Assembly: GCA_037833965.1 (NCBI GenBank)
Contig: AP031354.1
Span: forward strand, 1,156,001-1,220,000
Direction of reading: 5' to 3'
Length of the DNA stretch: 64,000 bases
DNA from: Marchantia polymorpha subsp. ruderalis
Lineage: Eukaryota > Streptophyta > Marchantiopsida > Marchantiales > Marchantiaceae
Numbering within the stretch: the stretch's first letter is position 1; each line of letters starts with the position of its first letter. Below are positions 48,599 to 63,789 of this stretch, in pieces. The notes under the pieces are model-generated. The model ran no database searches, was not told the origin of the DNA, and saw only the letters and a program-made list of their open reading frames with translations. A program made the position numbers and the translations under genes.

Positions 48599-51500
48599 CG
48601 CGGATCAGGGTCCGGATTCTCAGCTCGCGATGGCTCTGCTCGTCGATTTTGCGCAGAGTGCTGGCGATTTCAGGCTCTGCAGGCGTTTTCGCGACGAGCT
48701 CATGTCACTCCCAACAATGCTGCAGCATGGTACGATCTCTTTCTCTCTCTGCGGCCCGTCTTTTCTTCTTTCTCAGGACCTTCCCGTGGAAGAATGAATG
48801 AAGCGGGACAAAATCATACTAATATATGACGCGGAGGTCCTCGAACGATATGCTTCTAGAGCGGAATGCTACCAGTCGGAGACGTTTGTGTGCTGAACTT
48901 GAACATGTGAGCGGGCGAGGTGAAGAAGGAGGGATTCTGTAGGAGAAATCCTGTTACTTCGTATTCTCTATGGAGGTTATTGCTGAGCTCTACGAGTGTC
49001 GACTTGGTACGAGCAGGATATCCTGCTAATCCGTGGGGTGCTCCGATGCTGTTTGCCAGGTCGAAGTCGGTAATCTAGTTTCAATATACTAACAATGATT
49101 CCTTAGCAATGATACGCATGCAGACGCTGACCTCGACGCCAGTGTTCGACTCTCTCACTTGTCAACAGCCACACCTCGGGTCGTCTCAACATTGTTCCGG
49201 GTCTCAAGAGTGCCTCTCGAGTCAACATGAGACAGGCTCTTCGTATACTTCTCGAGCATTCGTTGCTGAGAGATTTGATAAGATCCAGAACACTTTTTTC
49301 TCGATTTAGTACACTGCTGGTCGGTTGCTGATTTGCACGATTATTTTTATTGCTTTAAGTTATTGTAAAGTATCCCCTGAGCTGTAAGTAGGTAAGGTAG
49401 CTGCGGCCCGTTGAGTCAAAGGTCCCTAGACGTCATGGTAGTGACGAACTGAATCCTGAAGTCGAGTCAACGTACTGGACATTGACCTCGACAAATCTTT
49501 ACACGTCTTGGTGTATTAGATGTTTCTTAAAAGCCTGGACCAGTCCATTGTCTGACGAGTCTTCATGCGAGGAGAGAGAACGGACCGCCGTCATAAATGA
49601 CTGGGACAACCATATGTCAGTACAACAGAAATTTTAGGACATCAACTCCCAAAAGTAGCTTTAAAAGAAAAGGAAGATGAACAAAGATTAAATTCTAATT
49701 GCATAGTTCCTTTTGACTTCCTGCGAAGAATGGAAGATCTAGTTTCGCGGAATTTGTTCAGGGTTCAATTTGTTCAAGGTTTCGGTCATGCCCACGCATG
49801 ATCAGTGTCGATTTTGCTCGTGTTTCATCGCGTGGAATTCCTTCACTGTATCTTATCTTTGAAATGATGAGATATGCTTACGGAAAGTTTCCAAGAAGCT
49901 GGCAGATTCACTTGTATTACTTTCCGACTCATGCTTTTTGGGCAATTTTGTGGTGAGAATGTGTAGAGGCTAAAGTGAAGGTTCTAGAATCCTTCAGGAA
50001 TGAGCGGCTGATTCCACTCTTTTACATGTGTTCCAATATCCAGTGAGTGTGAAGAATCTCGCATCAAAGGCATTCTTGAAAGCACTGCTATAGATTCTGA
50101 GACAGAAATGAGGAACGAATACACCTCATCTGACGTCGAGAAGCGAGACGACGGCCTACAAACCCCAAGTAGTGGAATGTACAAGGTGATCTTGGACAAC
50201 TTTTCTAGCTCATTAATGTCTTTTGATGGTGAAAGGAACGCCAAGGTCGGGACTCGTAAGTCTCAAATTTTGTGCACAAGCTGACCATATCTAAGACAAG
50301 AGTCCCGAAGGAAAACTGTGTTGCAAGTCTTCTTGCTCAAGATATCATCCCATGTTTTGACCCTGGTTTGAATGTCTACAATAATACAAAACATATGTAT
50401 AAAGACTTTAAGATACTGAAACAAAGTGTTAATTAAATTAGTTTCAACCATAACATATGCTTGAGATATAATCGGATTACGACTAATGGTGCACGTACTA
50501 ATGGAACCGTACACGGCGGCACGAACATCATACCTTAGAAGACCTGCATTGAGTTGACGTAGGACCATGGTAAGCTATTGGTTTAGGGAAAGCTATGGTA
50601 AGCGCAACTAACGTAAGATGTGAATTGAAGTTACCATGCCTTCACCTGCGGATTACAGTACAGCATACAAGCGTGGCGGAATTTAGACAGTCTGAGATTG
50701 ATCTGTGTATGCGAAAGTCGAAATTGGGTTCCATATGGCTACGTCTTCGAGACCACCTCTAAGACAAGAAGGCAGAACTGCTCGTTTACATCTGCCCTCA
50801 TCTGTTGACTGCGGTAGGAAATTGGTTCTGACGTCTCTCCATCAATTATATTGGTTATAGTGCAGTCGATCGACCTTCTAACAGAAATACAGGTCCAGTA
50901 TTAGTATAGTGAGTAAGAACCCCAAAGTACTTTCCATTTGGTTACACTTGTGTTCATTCCAGTCAATTACTCGATCGAAAAGAGTGAACACAGCATGCAA
51001 TTACGGCTATCGTAATTCAGTCTACTCATATTCCACGCTGAATCCTCATTACTTTACATTCAAAATTTTTACTCTTCTTCATGTTATCAATTGTTGTTTA
51101 TATTTTTTTAAATGTTCATAATTATTTAATGTATATGTTGATATTGTCGAATAATAATTTTTTTAAAATCAAGTAAAAATTATAATAGTATCATGAAATG
51201 TAATGAAGTTTACGTTTGTTGGTTAGTAAAAGTAAAACACAAGAAAGTGTAAGCAAACTAAAAAAAAAAACACTTGTATCTGGGTTGAATGCTGAAAAAC
51301 CTGAATATACATGAATGTATAAACGTTCTATATATGAAATCTGTTTTGTAGAGTAAGTTGACCAATATAACTTCCGAATTATCACGAATTGATTAGAGTT
51401 ATGCAAGATCTGAAGAATTCATAATAAATTTATGAATTTTGGGAATGCAATCTCAACATTTAATAAGAGTAAAGTTCAATGTATGATTTATAAGTTGTAT

Positions 51501-53260
51501 TTTTTTCTACTTGTATCAATGTGAGATGAACACAATGTGGCATGACATTTTGCACAAAAAGAATAGTTTATTGTGGTTAAACATCAATCAAACTGATTCA
51601 GTAACAGATTGACTTTATTTGTGCTAAATTGGTTTAAAGATTTGAAATTTGTTTACCAATTTACCCTCTGTTTGTTCATATTTTTTGGAGTCATCTTCAT
51701 ATTTTGCATGTAATTACAAAATCTCAATTGATAAATTAACATTCTGGTCTTGAATTTCAGACTTGAGATAATTGTAACCTCTGAGATAATTGTAAATTTT
51801 TCTTCATACATTTCAGATATATCTTATTTATGTTTGGTTATAAGTTATATTATAAGTATTATAAATTGTGCATGATAAAAGACATTATTGAATACAATTA
51901 ATAAATTTTAGTTTCTCTTGTCAAAATTCGTCTTTCTCAGAATATTTGAAACACTATTCACATACTCACACCTCCCAATCAAGTTGTGCATGGATTCCAG
52001 ACGTGTGCCTAATTATAATCTTTCTAGATACCATCACTCAAATAGCACTTCTGATATCAAGAAACATTATTTACTTAAAATTTTGAACCTGTCATTAAAT
52101 CTATTTCTAATTACAAATAGCATCTAATTGTTATCATTAGATATTTCTATATTTTTGCGGTTAACATGCAGTACTTGTTTTAGAAATTATATTTAGCCAT
52201 AACCTATGCAAAACTCAAATCAATTCGGACCGATGGGGACTCCATGAAATCGCTTTATCTAAACTCATATATTATCCTCGTATGACTGCCATTTAGATAG
52301 TATTAGATTTATAAAATAGCTTCTACTGATCAAGATACTACTCAAGTTTAGCAAATCCATGTTTAATCTCAAAATCTCACTGTCTGCGAATCTCATTCTA
52401 AGTTTACACTTCAGAAATACTATAAAGATTAAGCACTTAAGTCCAATATCCATTCAAATGTACCTCTCGACAGACCGCCACCAGATTTCCACCTCTAGAG
52501 CCGCGCTTCGTACGACTGAATGCATGACTGACACCGCAGTCATAAAGATCATTGCTGGCTTAGTCTTCCCAACGTGGATCAAAGCGCATTCAAGACAACA
52601 GAGACTTGCCCTGGCCTCATGCATTAAAATCTCACACCAGATCTTGCAGATCTGAGAGTAAAAACCATGCGTGATTCAATCTAGAAATACTACAATTACC
52701 AAGGTTGATGAGTGCTATCAACGGACCGTTTTATTAGAGTCGGATAACCATGATCAACGTTGCAAGCCCGAAGTGTAGGAACAAAACCAAAGACGAAGTC
52801 ACGAGGTGCTGCAAATGCCTCAAGAAGTGCTCATGAGCTAAAAAAATTCTCGCCGGATCATGTGGTGATAATCACCACTGTTATCCAACACAATATCCTT
52901 TTGGTCAAAAAGGGAACCTTAGCAGAGGAAAAACATTTACAAAGATGATGCGGTATGGCTCCACTAGACGCAAGTGCATCTCAGTAACGCGGATAGATGA
53001 CTCAACAGTCTCTACATAAAATTAATGTGACAGATTTCTTAGATAACATCTACTGGTTGGAGAAAAGGTGGCTTGTACCGATCGGTACAAACAAGAGCAA
53101 ACAAATTCCTCAAGGAGTACAACTCAAAACTTTTAAAAAAAATCTGTATTTTCTGGGGTGCCATCTTGAAATATAGCCCCCCGATAAGCAGCTCTTGATA
53201 CCAACCACGATCTCCGGCATTCAAGATTGCGTTCCATCGTTTAATCAGCAGCTGCAACTC
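48599..53260. other. intergenic, no supported gene
   Basis: The first 200-300 bases should hold the promoter of the chitin deacetylase. No other gene is recognised. An AT-rich block lies at about 51.0-52.4 kb. The stretch just before 53261 is likely the CLASP 3' UTR. Confidence 0.4.
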
Positions 53261-56200
53261 CTAAAGCTTTTGAGCTTCCATTGGCGCTCCCGTTCTCGCC
53301 TACAAGCAAGAAAATAAACAAATTGACCAACGCTTGTAATCCCGTGGACACCCAGCAATTATGATTGATTATCATAGGCTACAGGCCTATACCCACCCAG
53401 TATACCATAAAGGGATCCAAGATTCTTGAGAACATAACTCATGCATACATCCAAGTTCAGTCTGCAAGTCGACATATATTCTAAGCTCAGAGTAGGACTC
53501 TCAACTCTTTCACAAGAACTTTCATATCGCCTTGTCGGTACATGATACCCGAATAAAAATTAAAGCTCGCAAAGGAGTTCGAGATTTTATGTTCAATACC
53601 TGAGATATGCGATTGGCATATATCGTCACAAGCCGCAGCTGGGTGCTACTAAGACTTCCAAGATATGGCACAAATGCCTTCCCAAGGACAATATAGATGT
53701 CCACAAGACAGAACACGACAGTCTGCAGTTCACAAAGCCCCGTCGTATTCAGTTAGAACATAATTCTCAAGCTTGAGCATGAATCGGCTGAAAATAAATA
53801 CAGTTCAACAACTCCTTACTGCTGCAACACGCTTTGTGATAATTTGATCAGAACGGGATATCTTTAGAACAAGTTGTAACCCACATAGTTTACATCCTAC
53901 TCAGCGTTGGTCTAGACGACACCTTGGAGTTGAAAACTAGCGGTCAATATCCGTTAATCCTTTCTCTTAAAAAATGATCAGAAAAATTGTACAAACACGG
54001 TTCATGATGGGGCAAATAAAAGAGTTATAATTACCTTCCGTACGTCTGCATTTTGGTTGCCAAATGCATCAAATAAAGCGGGTAGAAATGAAGGTAGCTG
54101 CGCCATAAGTTCTTCAGAAGGAAGACGGCTCACCAACTGCGGTCACATTGGTTCCAAACCACAGATTGGAGTAGCCAGACACAAATGCACAGATGTCTCA
54201 AAAAACGAACCGAGTACAGAGTGATATATGTAAGACCTAGTAAATTTTTAATGTAATCAGGCTGATCACTACAATTGATCCTTATAAAATGGGACTGAAA
54301 ACAAGGAAGCGTGGCCTGTTACCTTCGTCAAAGAACCAATGCAAGTCACAAGAGCCTTTTCATCTTCGCTGACAAGAAGGGGCACCACAACCTGCCATGT
54401 AAGGAGTTATGTTCATAGTCAGTGAAATGTTTCTCAAAAAGATATAATTTTAGAAAAGTAAACGGTATAGAGCAACAATTCTTTTTTCAAAATGAAAAAA
54501 TTAGAGAGCAACTAGAAGCTTCAGTTACTCACGGTCAAGCATCGGTATGGATCAAACTCTGTCAGAACTGTAGTGAGACAACGATCCGCTGCATTGCATA
54601 CCTGCACCCAATAGATTCAGTTTTTCAGGATTGAAGCGTACTATTTACTGCTATCCCTAGCGAATCCACAAGATCATAAATGAGAAAAACACAATTACTC
54701 AAAGCTCAGTTTAAGTTACTTCAAACCAAATTTAGTCGTATCCATTGCCACAATCAGTACCTTAGTATCTGTGTCCCTCGTCGAATGGAGAAGCTTTTCT
54801 AGTAGGACTTCTGTCGATTCTAAAAGCCTATCTCTCTGCCATGGTAAGAAAATGTTCAATATTCACAGTCAATGACATTTCCAAAAAATAAAAACAAAAG
54901 ATAGACGAACCATTACATTTTTCCCTTAATATGGGAAAAAGACACAGAAACCTACAGCAGTTAAGTACTGCTGCCAAGTTTTCAGCAGTAAGGAAGTCTA
55001 AGTAGCTCACGTTGAATTCCATTTGCTTTTCATGTGCTTGGCTTTTGACTAAGCAAATGCGAAAGACATCGGTGTTGCTTCTGCTGTTGAACACCCTCAG
55101 TCATAGAAAGTTCATCCCTTAACTCAAGTCCTCTAAATCAGGGGCTCATGAACATAATATGATGATGTAATACTTCCGGGCAAGGTACCCTCTCCCGATA
55201 CCGCTACAGACTACAACTGCTTGGGTGGGACAATCATTACATGCATACTAATAAATATAATCTCTGATAACATGTCACATTGAGCTCCATTAAGCCAGCC
55301 ATTAAGCTTCAGCCTCCAGCAAATTAAGCTTCTGGTGGACGGTATATGTATAACTTGGAGACTGAAACTTGCAACAGGTGGTCACACAAGTAGGTTCATG
55401 TCGGTCATTTACCTGATTGCTGAGCATCTCATATATAACTGTCAGAGCAAGTTCCTTGAGGACGGCATCAGGATCATCGAGTGATTCAAGCACAACGGTT
55501 AATATCTGGTGGAAGTACTGCACATGGACCCGGCCGATTTGTCCATAAGCATTCGGTCACTGATCCAAACGAAAGCGTGATGGCATAGTCTTACACAATG
55601 TAAGTGTCTGATGAAGTTGGAGATAATAAATCTAGAGTCGATGAGGTTCGGAATGCAGGCATGGTTCGAATTTTACGAAGCATAATCAGCAAAAAGCAGT
55701 CAATAAGACAATGAATATTCTTCAAATCTGGAGATTTCCATGAGTGAATGATATGCAGAACATTTCGTCACTTGTTAAACTTCAAGGCTAAGCGCATAAA
55801 GCAACTTAAATTTGCAAGCAACACTACACCCGATACCTCAGTAATGAGTGTCAAGAAAATGTTTGACATCTAGTGTAAAGTTTATCATTCACCCCTTGAT
55901 TCCTCCATTAGCTAAGTCAAATTTAGACAAAACTGGAACTCAAAAATATGCACTTATTGCCAAACACTCTCAATCATAATAGTGTCCAAAGAGGTACCTG
56001 CGCCCAGACTGCAACATCATTCGAACTTGATATCTTCGATAACTCCTGAAGAGCTTCCTGCTTCTCCTTGGACGGTTTGCCACTGCCCCAATTTGTCATC
56101 TATACATACAAGCAGAAGGCATATGCAGATTACACATAGTGCTCCAATGCATCACATAGTCTACAAATTCAGCGACTGATTCTAATAACTTGGTTCTGAC

Positions 56201-59200
56201 AGTGATTTATTTTACTGTCTACACAGGATAAACATGAAGATTCATGACGGTTGAAATCGTGCTCAGCAACATGCACAAGAGACTTCCTCACATTATGTGT
56301 CAGAACGGTAATTTCATATCAGACTGAAGCAAATTGTAACATCGCAGTTCTACATGTTAGACGCAGTTCAGTACTACGATGGTACCTGATGGAGAAGGTT
56401 GGGAACATTTGAGTTTGAATCTTGAGACAGAACTCTGTGGTGAGTCTTTTGTGTTGCCTGGTGGTCATCATATTTAGGCGTAGGTTCAGGTTGCATCTGA
56501 CTCATGAGTCTAGTCCCGGGAGAAGCACCGGCGGCAGCCCTTTGTTCAGAGTTGACCATGCTCTGGGCCTCGTTTAAAGGAGAATTACCATAATCATGTC
56601 TCGTGTCTATAGTCATTCGGCGAGCCTGAACCTGGCTTAACCAGGCTGCTGACCTCTCTCTCTCCGCTGTCCTCTCTTCATTTCCATCGGTTCCATTAGC
56701 TCCCTCCTTGATTCTTCCAAGATATAAATTTGAATGACTATTGCTTTCACTTGGGTTCGCAACTTCCTTGGTTCTCCCAGAATAGGCACTCAAATGACTA
56801 AGATCACCTGAATTACCTGTGGAGTCAAAGCTCCTGTAAGTCGGTATATTAGACTCACTTCCTGCCGAATGGGATGTAGGCACTCTATTGCCTGTGTGCA
56901 CTGCATCTGATTGAGTGGCTGTCCACTTTCTACCACCACCATCACTGTTGAAGGAGCCGGAGCCATACCCGGTTGAAGACTGGTTGCCGGTCAGCAGAGA
57001 ATAGGCTCTTCCAGTAGGTGTAGTGAAACTATCGGATGTCGCTGAAGCGGCGTCTGAATGGTCATGAGCACCTTTGACTCGAGCAGCACGCTGACTCCTG
57101 TTCTGCAAGTAGGTCATGAGGTCTACCTCAATGCGAGGAGTATACTGCTTCAGAGCTCGTCGCAGATGACTTTGCTCCTCGATTGATAAACCCAGGATGA
57201 AATTCAACACTGTTGTCGAGTCGAAATGAGAATAAACAGAGATTATCCCGGTGACTGCGGTTTCCTTCAATTTTGAATTTCGATCGTTCGCAAGTGGACC
57301 AAGCTTGGCAAGCCAGAGTTTCAGAAGGCCACTTCCTCCAGCAGCCTCCCCATTAAGAGCTAACTTTGCAAATGCTGCAATGGCAAACTCAATCACAGCC
57401 ATCTTCGCTTTTGGTGATCTCTGTTCATCCAGAGAGCGGAGCAAAGCAGGTAGCAAGGAATCTATGCTGTACGTGTTGCCAACTATTTCTAGAGCGGTTG
57501 TACCTAACTGTCGAATGACCTCTTTGGCGTCAACCAATCTGGCAAATACATGTGGTAATATCCTTTCTAAGTACGCTTCGAAGGACTTGCGGCAAGCAGG
57601 TACGAGCTCTGCAAGAGTGGCCAAAGCAGCATGCGCTACTTTATGATGTGGATCGTCCAGATGTGCAGAAAAAAGCTTCATAACCAAGCCAAAATTTTGA
57701 GTGATCTCCTGGAGGCCTTTCGGACCTTGTTGCAGGAGCTTTCTTAAGAAAGTGAAAGCTGCAACTCGTGCAGACCAATCGGCATTTACACTCAAACCTT
57801 CAGTCAGAGCATCATTTAGAGACATCAAACCGTCCATGTAACTATGAGCTTCCCCAATCACGTTTAGTCCAGCAAGCACAGTGTTCTCCTCAACACTACT
57901 TCTGCTGCTCGCTGAAGACCTTCCAGAAGTACTCTGCCTAAGCAATGGCCTTTGAAAACCAGGGATACCATTGGCTTCCAGTGCACCTTTCTCCACATAT
58001 TCAGGCCTTATGATTCGCTTAGGCCCTCCAACATCTCCATTTGCACCCATTAATCCATGCCGATCAAGAACTACTCTTTGTGCAGCAACTCCTGTACTAT
58101 ACTGGTTGCCCGAAAACTGGTTTCCCATGCTCATGCTCCGGGCTATAGAACTCGAATGTGAGAGATCCGCTTCTCGACCGAGGGCGTGAAGACCGTCTCG
58201 ACCAAGAGCGTGTGAGTTCTTTCCAGGATCTGAAGATCCAGCATACTGGGTTGTGAAGTTTCCCATGCCAGCTCCTGAGACAGAACCCGAAGTAACGTTG
58301 TTCCGAACGAAAGATGAGGCAGAGTTTCCCGAGATGAGAGCTCGATTAGAACTCTGATGAGAAGCGGGTGCAGAGGCAGGATGTGGAGGATCTCGAGCAG
58401 ATGGTGGATCAACCCCAACACGCTGGGCCACAGATGCCGCATGGATCTTTCTGTAACTGCCACCCACTGCACGAAATTTGGACAATAAATATACCAGGCA
58501 TTCACACCTCAACACTTATCATAAAATATCGGGAAACAAAGGACCCTTCAATAAGATGAACAGACATCAACGTGGATCGTAAACTATACCTGGTTCCCTC
58601 AAAGAAGACCGACTTGCTCCTTTATCGCTCATATCGACTTCCCTGAGCATGCTCTCTATAGCATTTACACGTTCCTGGCTCGCTTGTAAGACTTCTTGAG
58701 TTCTTTCCGTTCCGAGTTCAGCAGACTTTCTTTGATATGCACTGTTCAGATGAAGAGCCCCTAATCCAGAAAGGGCATTCGTACTTCTGTCCGCATTCAC
58801 TGCTGAAGAGTTGGAGTATGGCCCTGAGCCTGATGGGTTATGACTAACTGCTTGATGAACACTGGCAGTGATGGGCACGGTGGTAGATTGCCTCAAGTGG
58901 CTTTGATGCCCATGTGAACCGCGATCTCGCACGGAAGGTGATGCATACCGCTTTTGAAAACCACCCTCTTCCTCATTCAAAAGCTGCAGAAGATCAACAA
59001 CTATCATAATGTCATATACTACCTTCCACATTCCATAGAGCTAAACCATCCAGATTAAAAGAATTTAGAAAAGAGCTACAAGAACTGATCCACTTTGTTC
59101 TGTTCATATCACGGATGAAATAAAACTCTTACCCTCTGGACAGAAGGATCGAAGGACACAAATAGTCGCCGAGATCTCTCTGGCCAGCATTTGCAAAAGA

Positions 59201-62200
59201 CGCGATAACACATCCTAGCGATGGATCGAACCTGAATACATCGCATTAGGAACATAAATCAGTTCATGATCACAGTAGGATTTATCATTTGACTCTGAAT
59301 TTCATATTTTGATACGGATGTATGTGGAACTAATACTAGATCTGCAACACCTATATGATGTTAAAGAAAACCTTGATATGCAGCAAAATAGAGACCAAAA
59401 GCATAGAAAGCAAAGGATATTCAAAGGAGATAGTAACTTCGGCCATTACCTCGCTCATGGCATCACCAACACAAGTCTTGATAAGCTCCTCGTAAAGCTC
59501 AACTGAGCGCTGCAATTCCGGAGAATCACCCCATTGCTCCAAAACTAGGAGAGCGTAGTCGCAACACCTTCATCGCAGTTTTGCACTTCTCTCAGTACTT
59601 TCTAATAATGACAATGAACTATGCAAAACTACAGGGCCCTCACAAGCCGTGTTTTATATGGCACAAACAAGTAAGATAAGACCTAGAAGACGGGACAAGT
59701 GACTACCTTGCTCGCAAAACAGCGTTTCGATCGTGCTTCGCACACTCCATTAACTTAGGCAGCACTCGACTTACTCTCGAATTTCGGAGCATCTACAGCG
59801 ACGACAAGTCATGAGTATTAGTGACGTTTCACATAATCGGTATTGTAAAGTTTCCAAGATTAAGACCCTGTTCTACGTGGCTGGATAGAGGTACAAACAG
59901 AAATCAAGGAGGTGAATGGATCATACGGTTTTAATGCAGGTATCTGCTGATTCCGCAATCACCAGTACAGTGATAACAACCATCTTGAACAGAACCTGCA
60001 ACATCCAGAGAAGAAGCATAAGAGGCAGGTCGTTCGAATCCCTTATTTCAGACCGAGCAGAGCAAACTGGGGTCCATAGTGGAGTCCTAAAGAAGCTGAA
60101 AAAAAAAAACCCCACTCGTCCCGAAACTGCAACCGTACATGCAGTCACTATATGAATATCATTTCAGTGGATCTGTTCCAATGTTAGACAAAAATACAGA
60201 TACTGACAGGTATGAACGCCTCGGCAAAAGGCTCGAAGTCTTGAAGAAGTTCCTTTGATATCATGTTTAGAAGGTGACAAGCCTGCATTGAATGGGAACT
60301 TGAAGGTCAGTATGGAAGAGTAGTGCCAACAAATCTTGCAACACAGAGACCTCGACGTATAATCAGGAGGTTAGTCAGAACGACTTTCAGAGACTCTCAC
60401 TCGGGCCTGCAGTATGCTGCAACTCATCAACAATCACATACTCGGAATCAGTGAAAACCAGCCCGTACAACTAGGTCATGCTTTTGAAGAGAAGGTGCGA
60501 TGGTCGCTTGAACTACAGTAAGATAACGGCGTAAAAGATTGAAGAGGCAAATGAACGCCTTTACAAATCCACGACAAAAACAACTGTGCTGACTCTGACT
60601 GCTTCTCGTTGCATCAGTTATCTTGAATCTGATCCGATGCCAGATAGAGAGATCTGTTACCTGCTTGACAATGCTCGAACGACGATCAGAGAGTTGAATG
60701 GTCAGAGGAGGCACGAGCTGCTTCATCAAGGACATGAAGCACGAGTACTCCGTTGCACCTGTTGATCACAGAAAAACTGTTCTCATCAGGATTTGCCTAT
60801 TTTATCCTAAAGACCACACACTCATAATAGGAGGATATTGGGACATCCTAAAAGCTGCTCCATTGAGGTGCAAACCTGGAGGTAGGAATGCGAATCTCAC
60901 CTCCGGCGACTAGCCCCTCGATCTTTTGCATTGCTGAAATTCGAACAGACCAGTCCTGCTCGGGTGTAAGCATAGCAGCAGCTTTTTCTACTTCTTTCGT
61001 TAGTTCTTTATCGGAATAAACTCGAATTGGGTCGACGGGCTTTTCGCCAGCATCGTTTTCACCTTCAAAGAAAGAAAACAGGGTTCAAAAATATTCAGCT
61101 ATCTTCAAAGAAACGTATGTAATCTGAGGATCGGAAATCGTGGCTTCACACTCGAAATGCAAATTAGAATATGTCAAACATCCCTCCAACCCGGCGCGCT
61201 TGACTACAATCTCGAACATTCAACTATTGAATGCCTGAAATTATAGTCGAGCCCTTCACAGGCCTTGGAAAGTAAGCAACGAGGCGAGTTCGTAAATACA
61301 ACAGAATTGCAGGAAGAACGAAAAAATATACTGAACACTCGCTCTTTCACCAACCGTTCAATGACGAAGTATCACTTGACGCAGGCTTAGCCTTAGGGCT
61401 ACAGCGTCGGGGATTTGCTGCTGGTGCAGCGGCTTTGTGTTCCGTTGCCCCATACTGACTTGTCATGTTGAAATGACTCGGTGGTGGAGCCTGACTTGCT
61501 AACCTCTCGAACGAAGGACGGACAGGCTCAATTTTCTCAAATCTCGAGGTGATGTCTTTCAGCTGTAGAAACGAGTTCACGCTTCAGCACTGACATAATA
61601 TGCAGAAGCAGAAACAGATTCTCTAGGGAACTCGACGAAGATAGTAACCTACGAAAATTCATCTGTAAGTCTGCCTCACTCCTGAAGTCAGCGTATAAAC
61701 CGAAGCAGATAAAATTGAAAACAACGAAGTCTACTGCTCTTTAAATTTAGACAAATCTCTATCAAACAACAAAGGATTATCCTGTATGTCTGGAAATTTA
61801 GGACAAAATATTTTAGATAGACCAAGAAACAGAAAGAGGAGCACATTAAAGGAAAATCCAGAGCGTACAGACGTGGAGGACACTCACCTGTGCTGGTCGT
61901 AGATGGTGGCGTTGAAGTTCATCCCGAAATTGAGAACCTCCCTGCCGAAACATTTCCTGACAACATAATAAAAACGCCTCAGTAGAAAGCCAATCTGAAT
62001 CCCAAGTATTAAAAATTTCAGATCTGCCTTAATTACGAAAGGGCTCTAAAAGAGCAGTGACAGGCGAGACACCAATACATCGGTAGAAAATGAAGCCTGG
62101 ACATATCCTTACCTCCAGGCATATCATGGCTGCTTCCCTTACACTGCTATTAGAATCCTCCAGAAGCTGCAAAACCTGAAAGAAAGGTGTTTCAAGTTCA

Positions 62201-63665
62201 ATCACTGGAGGCAATTACAAGTAAAATGGACATCAAAACTCGGTCCGCTTGACTGTAGTACTGACGAAGAAATTTCTAGGAGACAAAAGTTAGCTGACAA
62301 GAGTGGAGAGAGCTAACATTTTTTGGTTGTAATAAAAACAAGAGTGTAGAAGAGTACACCAGACAGACTGACAGAAACTTTGACTAAACTTACTGAAGGT
62401 AAAAGCAGCCTTTGAAATGGAAGTTCCACAGCCGCAAACAAGTTGATGGCTGAAGCCACAGTACGAGCAAACTCCTCGCGTACCCTCCAATTCTTATGAG
62501 CCCAAGCGTAATTTCCGGCTCTTTCAACGATGATAGTTGGAGAAGAAATCTGTGAGGGCAAATGAATCCACCCTCAAAAGAAGTTAGAGACCAGATCCAC
62601 AAAGCCGCGGTACAAATTGCACAGTTAGATAGTGGAAGTCTGTCAAAGTCTTCACAATTATATCGACATGGGACGCCGGCTGTTACATTCTCTATGCCTT
62701 GTTTTCAGGAGTGAAGAGCTCCACAATTTCTGTGACCACTACGACCCCAGTCCGGACTGTTTATCGTCTCATTCCATCTCAAATATAAACTCTTCCGGGA
62801 GAGCTTCACCTGTACAGTAAAGACAGGCCAGCCTAACAGAAAAATTCATGGAACCATGTGTAAGATACCAACTACATTCCCCGAACAAAGTGGTGTGAAT
62901 GAGTCTCGAAGAAATCCAGGTTTGCGCTCGAGACAAATGATTAGAGCCTGTAGGTCCCAGCCGCATCTAGACAAGAAAGAAGATTCAGCGATCCCTTTAG
63001 ATGTGTGTTGCAGAGTTTGGAAGTTAAGTCGATATGACAACGCAGGTCAGAGTTCCCAGGCTGTGATATTGCTCTTATTTACGTGTGATACCAAAAGCAC
63101 CGACCTTCCGTTCGCTTTGGACATCAAGCTGTGATAGATGGGTCTCCACGTTTTGACGCAAATGAGGGAGTACAAAGCAGGACGCATTTTTCAAAACTAG
63201 TCGATGGTTTCGAAGGTTTGAAAATTTAACCCAAGAAGAACCTGGATTAGGCATGAAGAACGAGAGGTGGAAGTCGATAAGAAGTTGGCAATTGTTCTCG
63301 GACAGTGCATGCTGTTTGGCAGGACAAAGTACCTCCATAAGTGCCAGGAGAAGCCGTCGCCCTGCGTCACGTACAGGTTGCTTCCCATCCCCCAAGCGCT
63401 CGACGATGGCGGGAAGCAACGAGTTGAAGTGCAGCTTCAAGTGCTCACCAGCCAGAGCGGCAGCCGAGGCCAATGCCTGCAATGTCCCTTGAGATACCCT
63501 AAAATTGTTATCTCTGAGCAAAACTAGCGATGCATCCACAAGGCTTCCAACTTCCGTCGCCGAAAGTCCCCTTCGACTCTGTTCCAGAAGCGTTTGAAGC
63601 CTCTCTACTCCGGCCATTCTTTCCTTAGTGTCTTTGGCCTGGAGTTGCTCTATAGCTTCTTCCAT
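53261..63665 (-). CDS. CLASP: CLASP, microtubule plus-end and cortex-associated TOG protein
   Basis: Twenty-two exons give one closed frame of 1564 aa: 63665-63333, 62549-62394, 62175-62113, 61956-61888, 61562-61355, 61062-60901, 60758-60661, 60282-60208, 59995-59927, 59792-59707, 59567-59450, 59231-59133, 58983-58590, 58466-56386, 56099-55998, 55517-55413, 54835-54761, 54601-54533, 54391-54323, 54136-54035, 53722-53600 and 53299-53261. The TOG1 region (residues 1 to about 200) includes AKDTKERMAGVERLQTLLEQ. TOG2 (about 277-512) includes VITVLVIAESADTCIK. A Ser-rich linker with microtubule- and plus-end-binding character follows, then TOG3 inside the 2081-base exon (LDDPHHKVAHAALATLAELV). The C-terminal HEAT block ends ARTGAPMEAQKL. 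Order and sequence match plant CLASP throughout. It is longer than the Arabidopsis protein, mainly in the linkers. CLASP stabilises cortical microtubules and affects cell expansion and division. The start ATG is the family start; an upstream in-frame ATG at 63728 is unlikely. Confidence 0.97.
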
Positions 63666-63756
63666 TGTGTCAACTTGTTGTTGGCGATTATCGGAATGAC
63701 ACCTTTTTACTTCACAATGCAAATCCACCGCGGAGAATCCCTCCCGTGCATATTCT

Positions 63757-63789
<33 letters not shown>

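Noticed and set aside
60030-60060. GGTCGTTCGAATCCC resembling a tRNA T arm
   Set aside because: It lies in a CLASP intron and the rest of the cloverleaf is absent.
63075-63728. Upstream in-frame ATG extending CLASP by about 20 residues
   Set aside because: The conserved family start is MEEAIEQLQAKD at 63665. The extension is not conserved-looking and lies in the leader.
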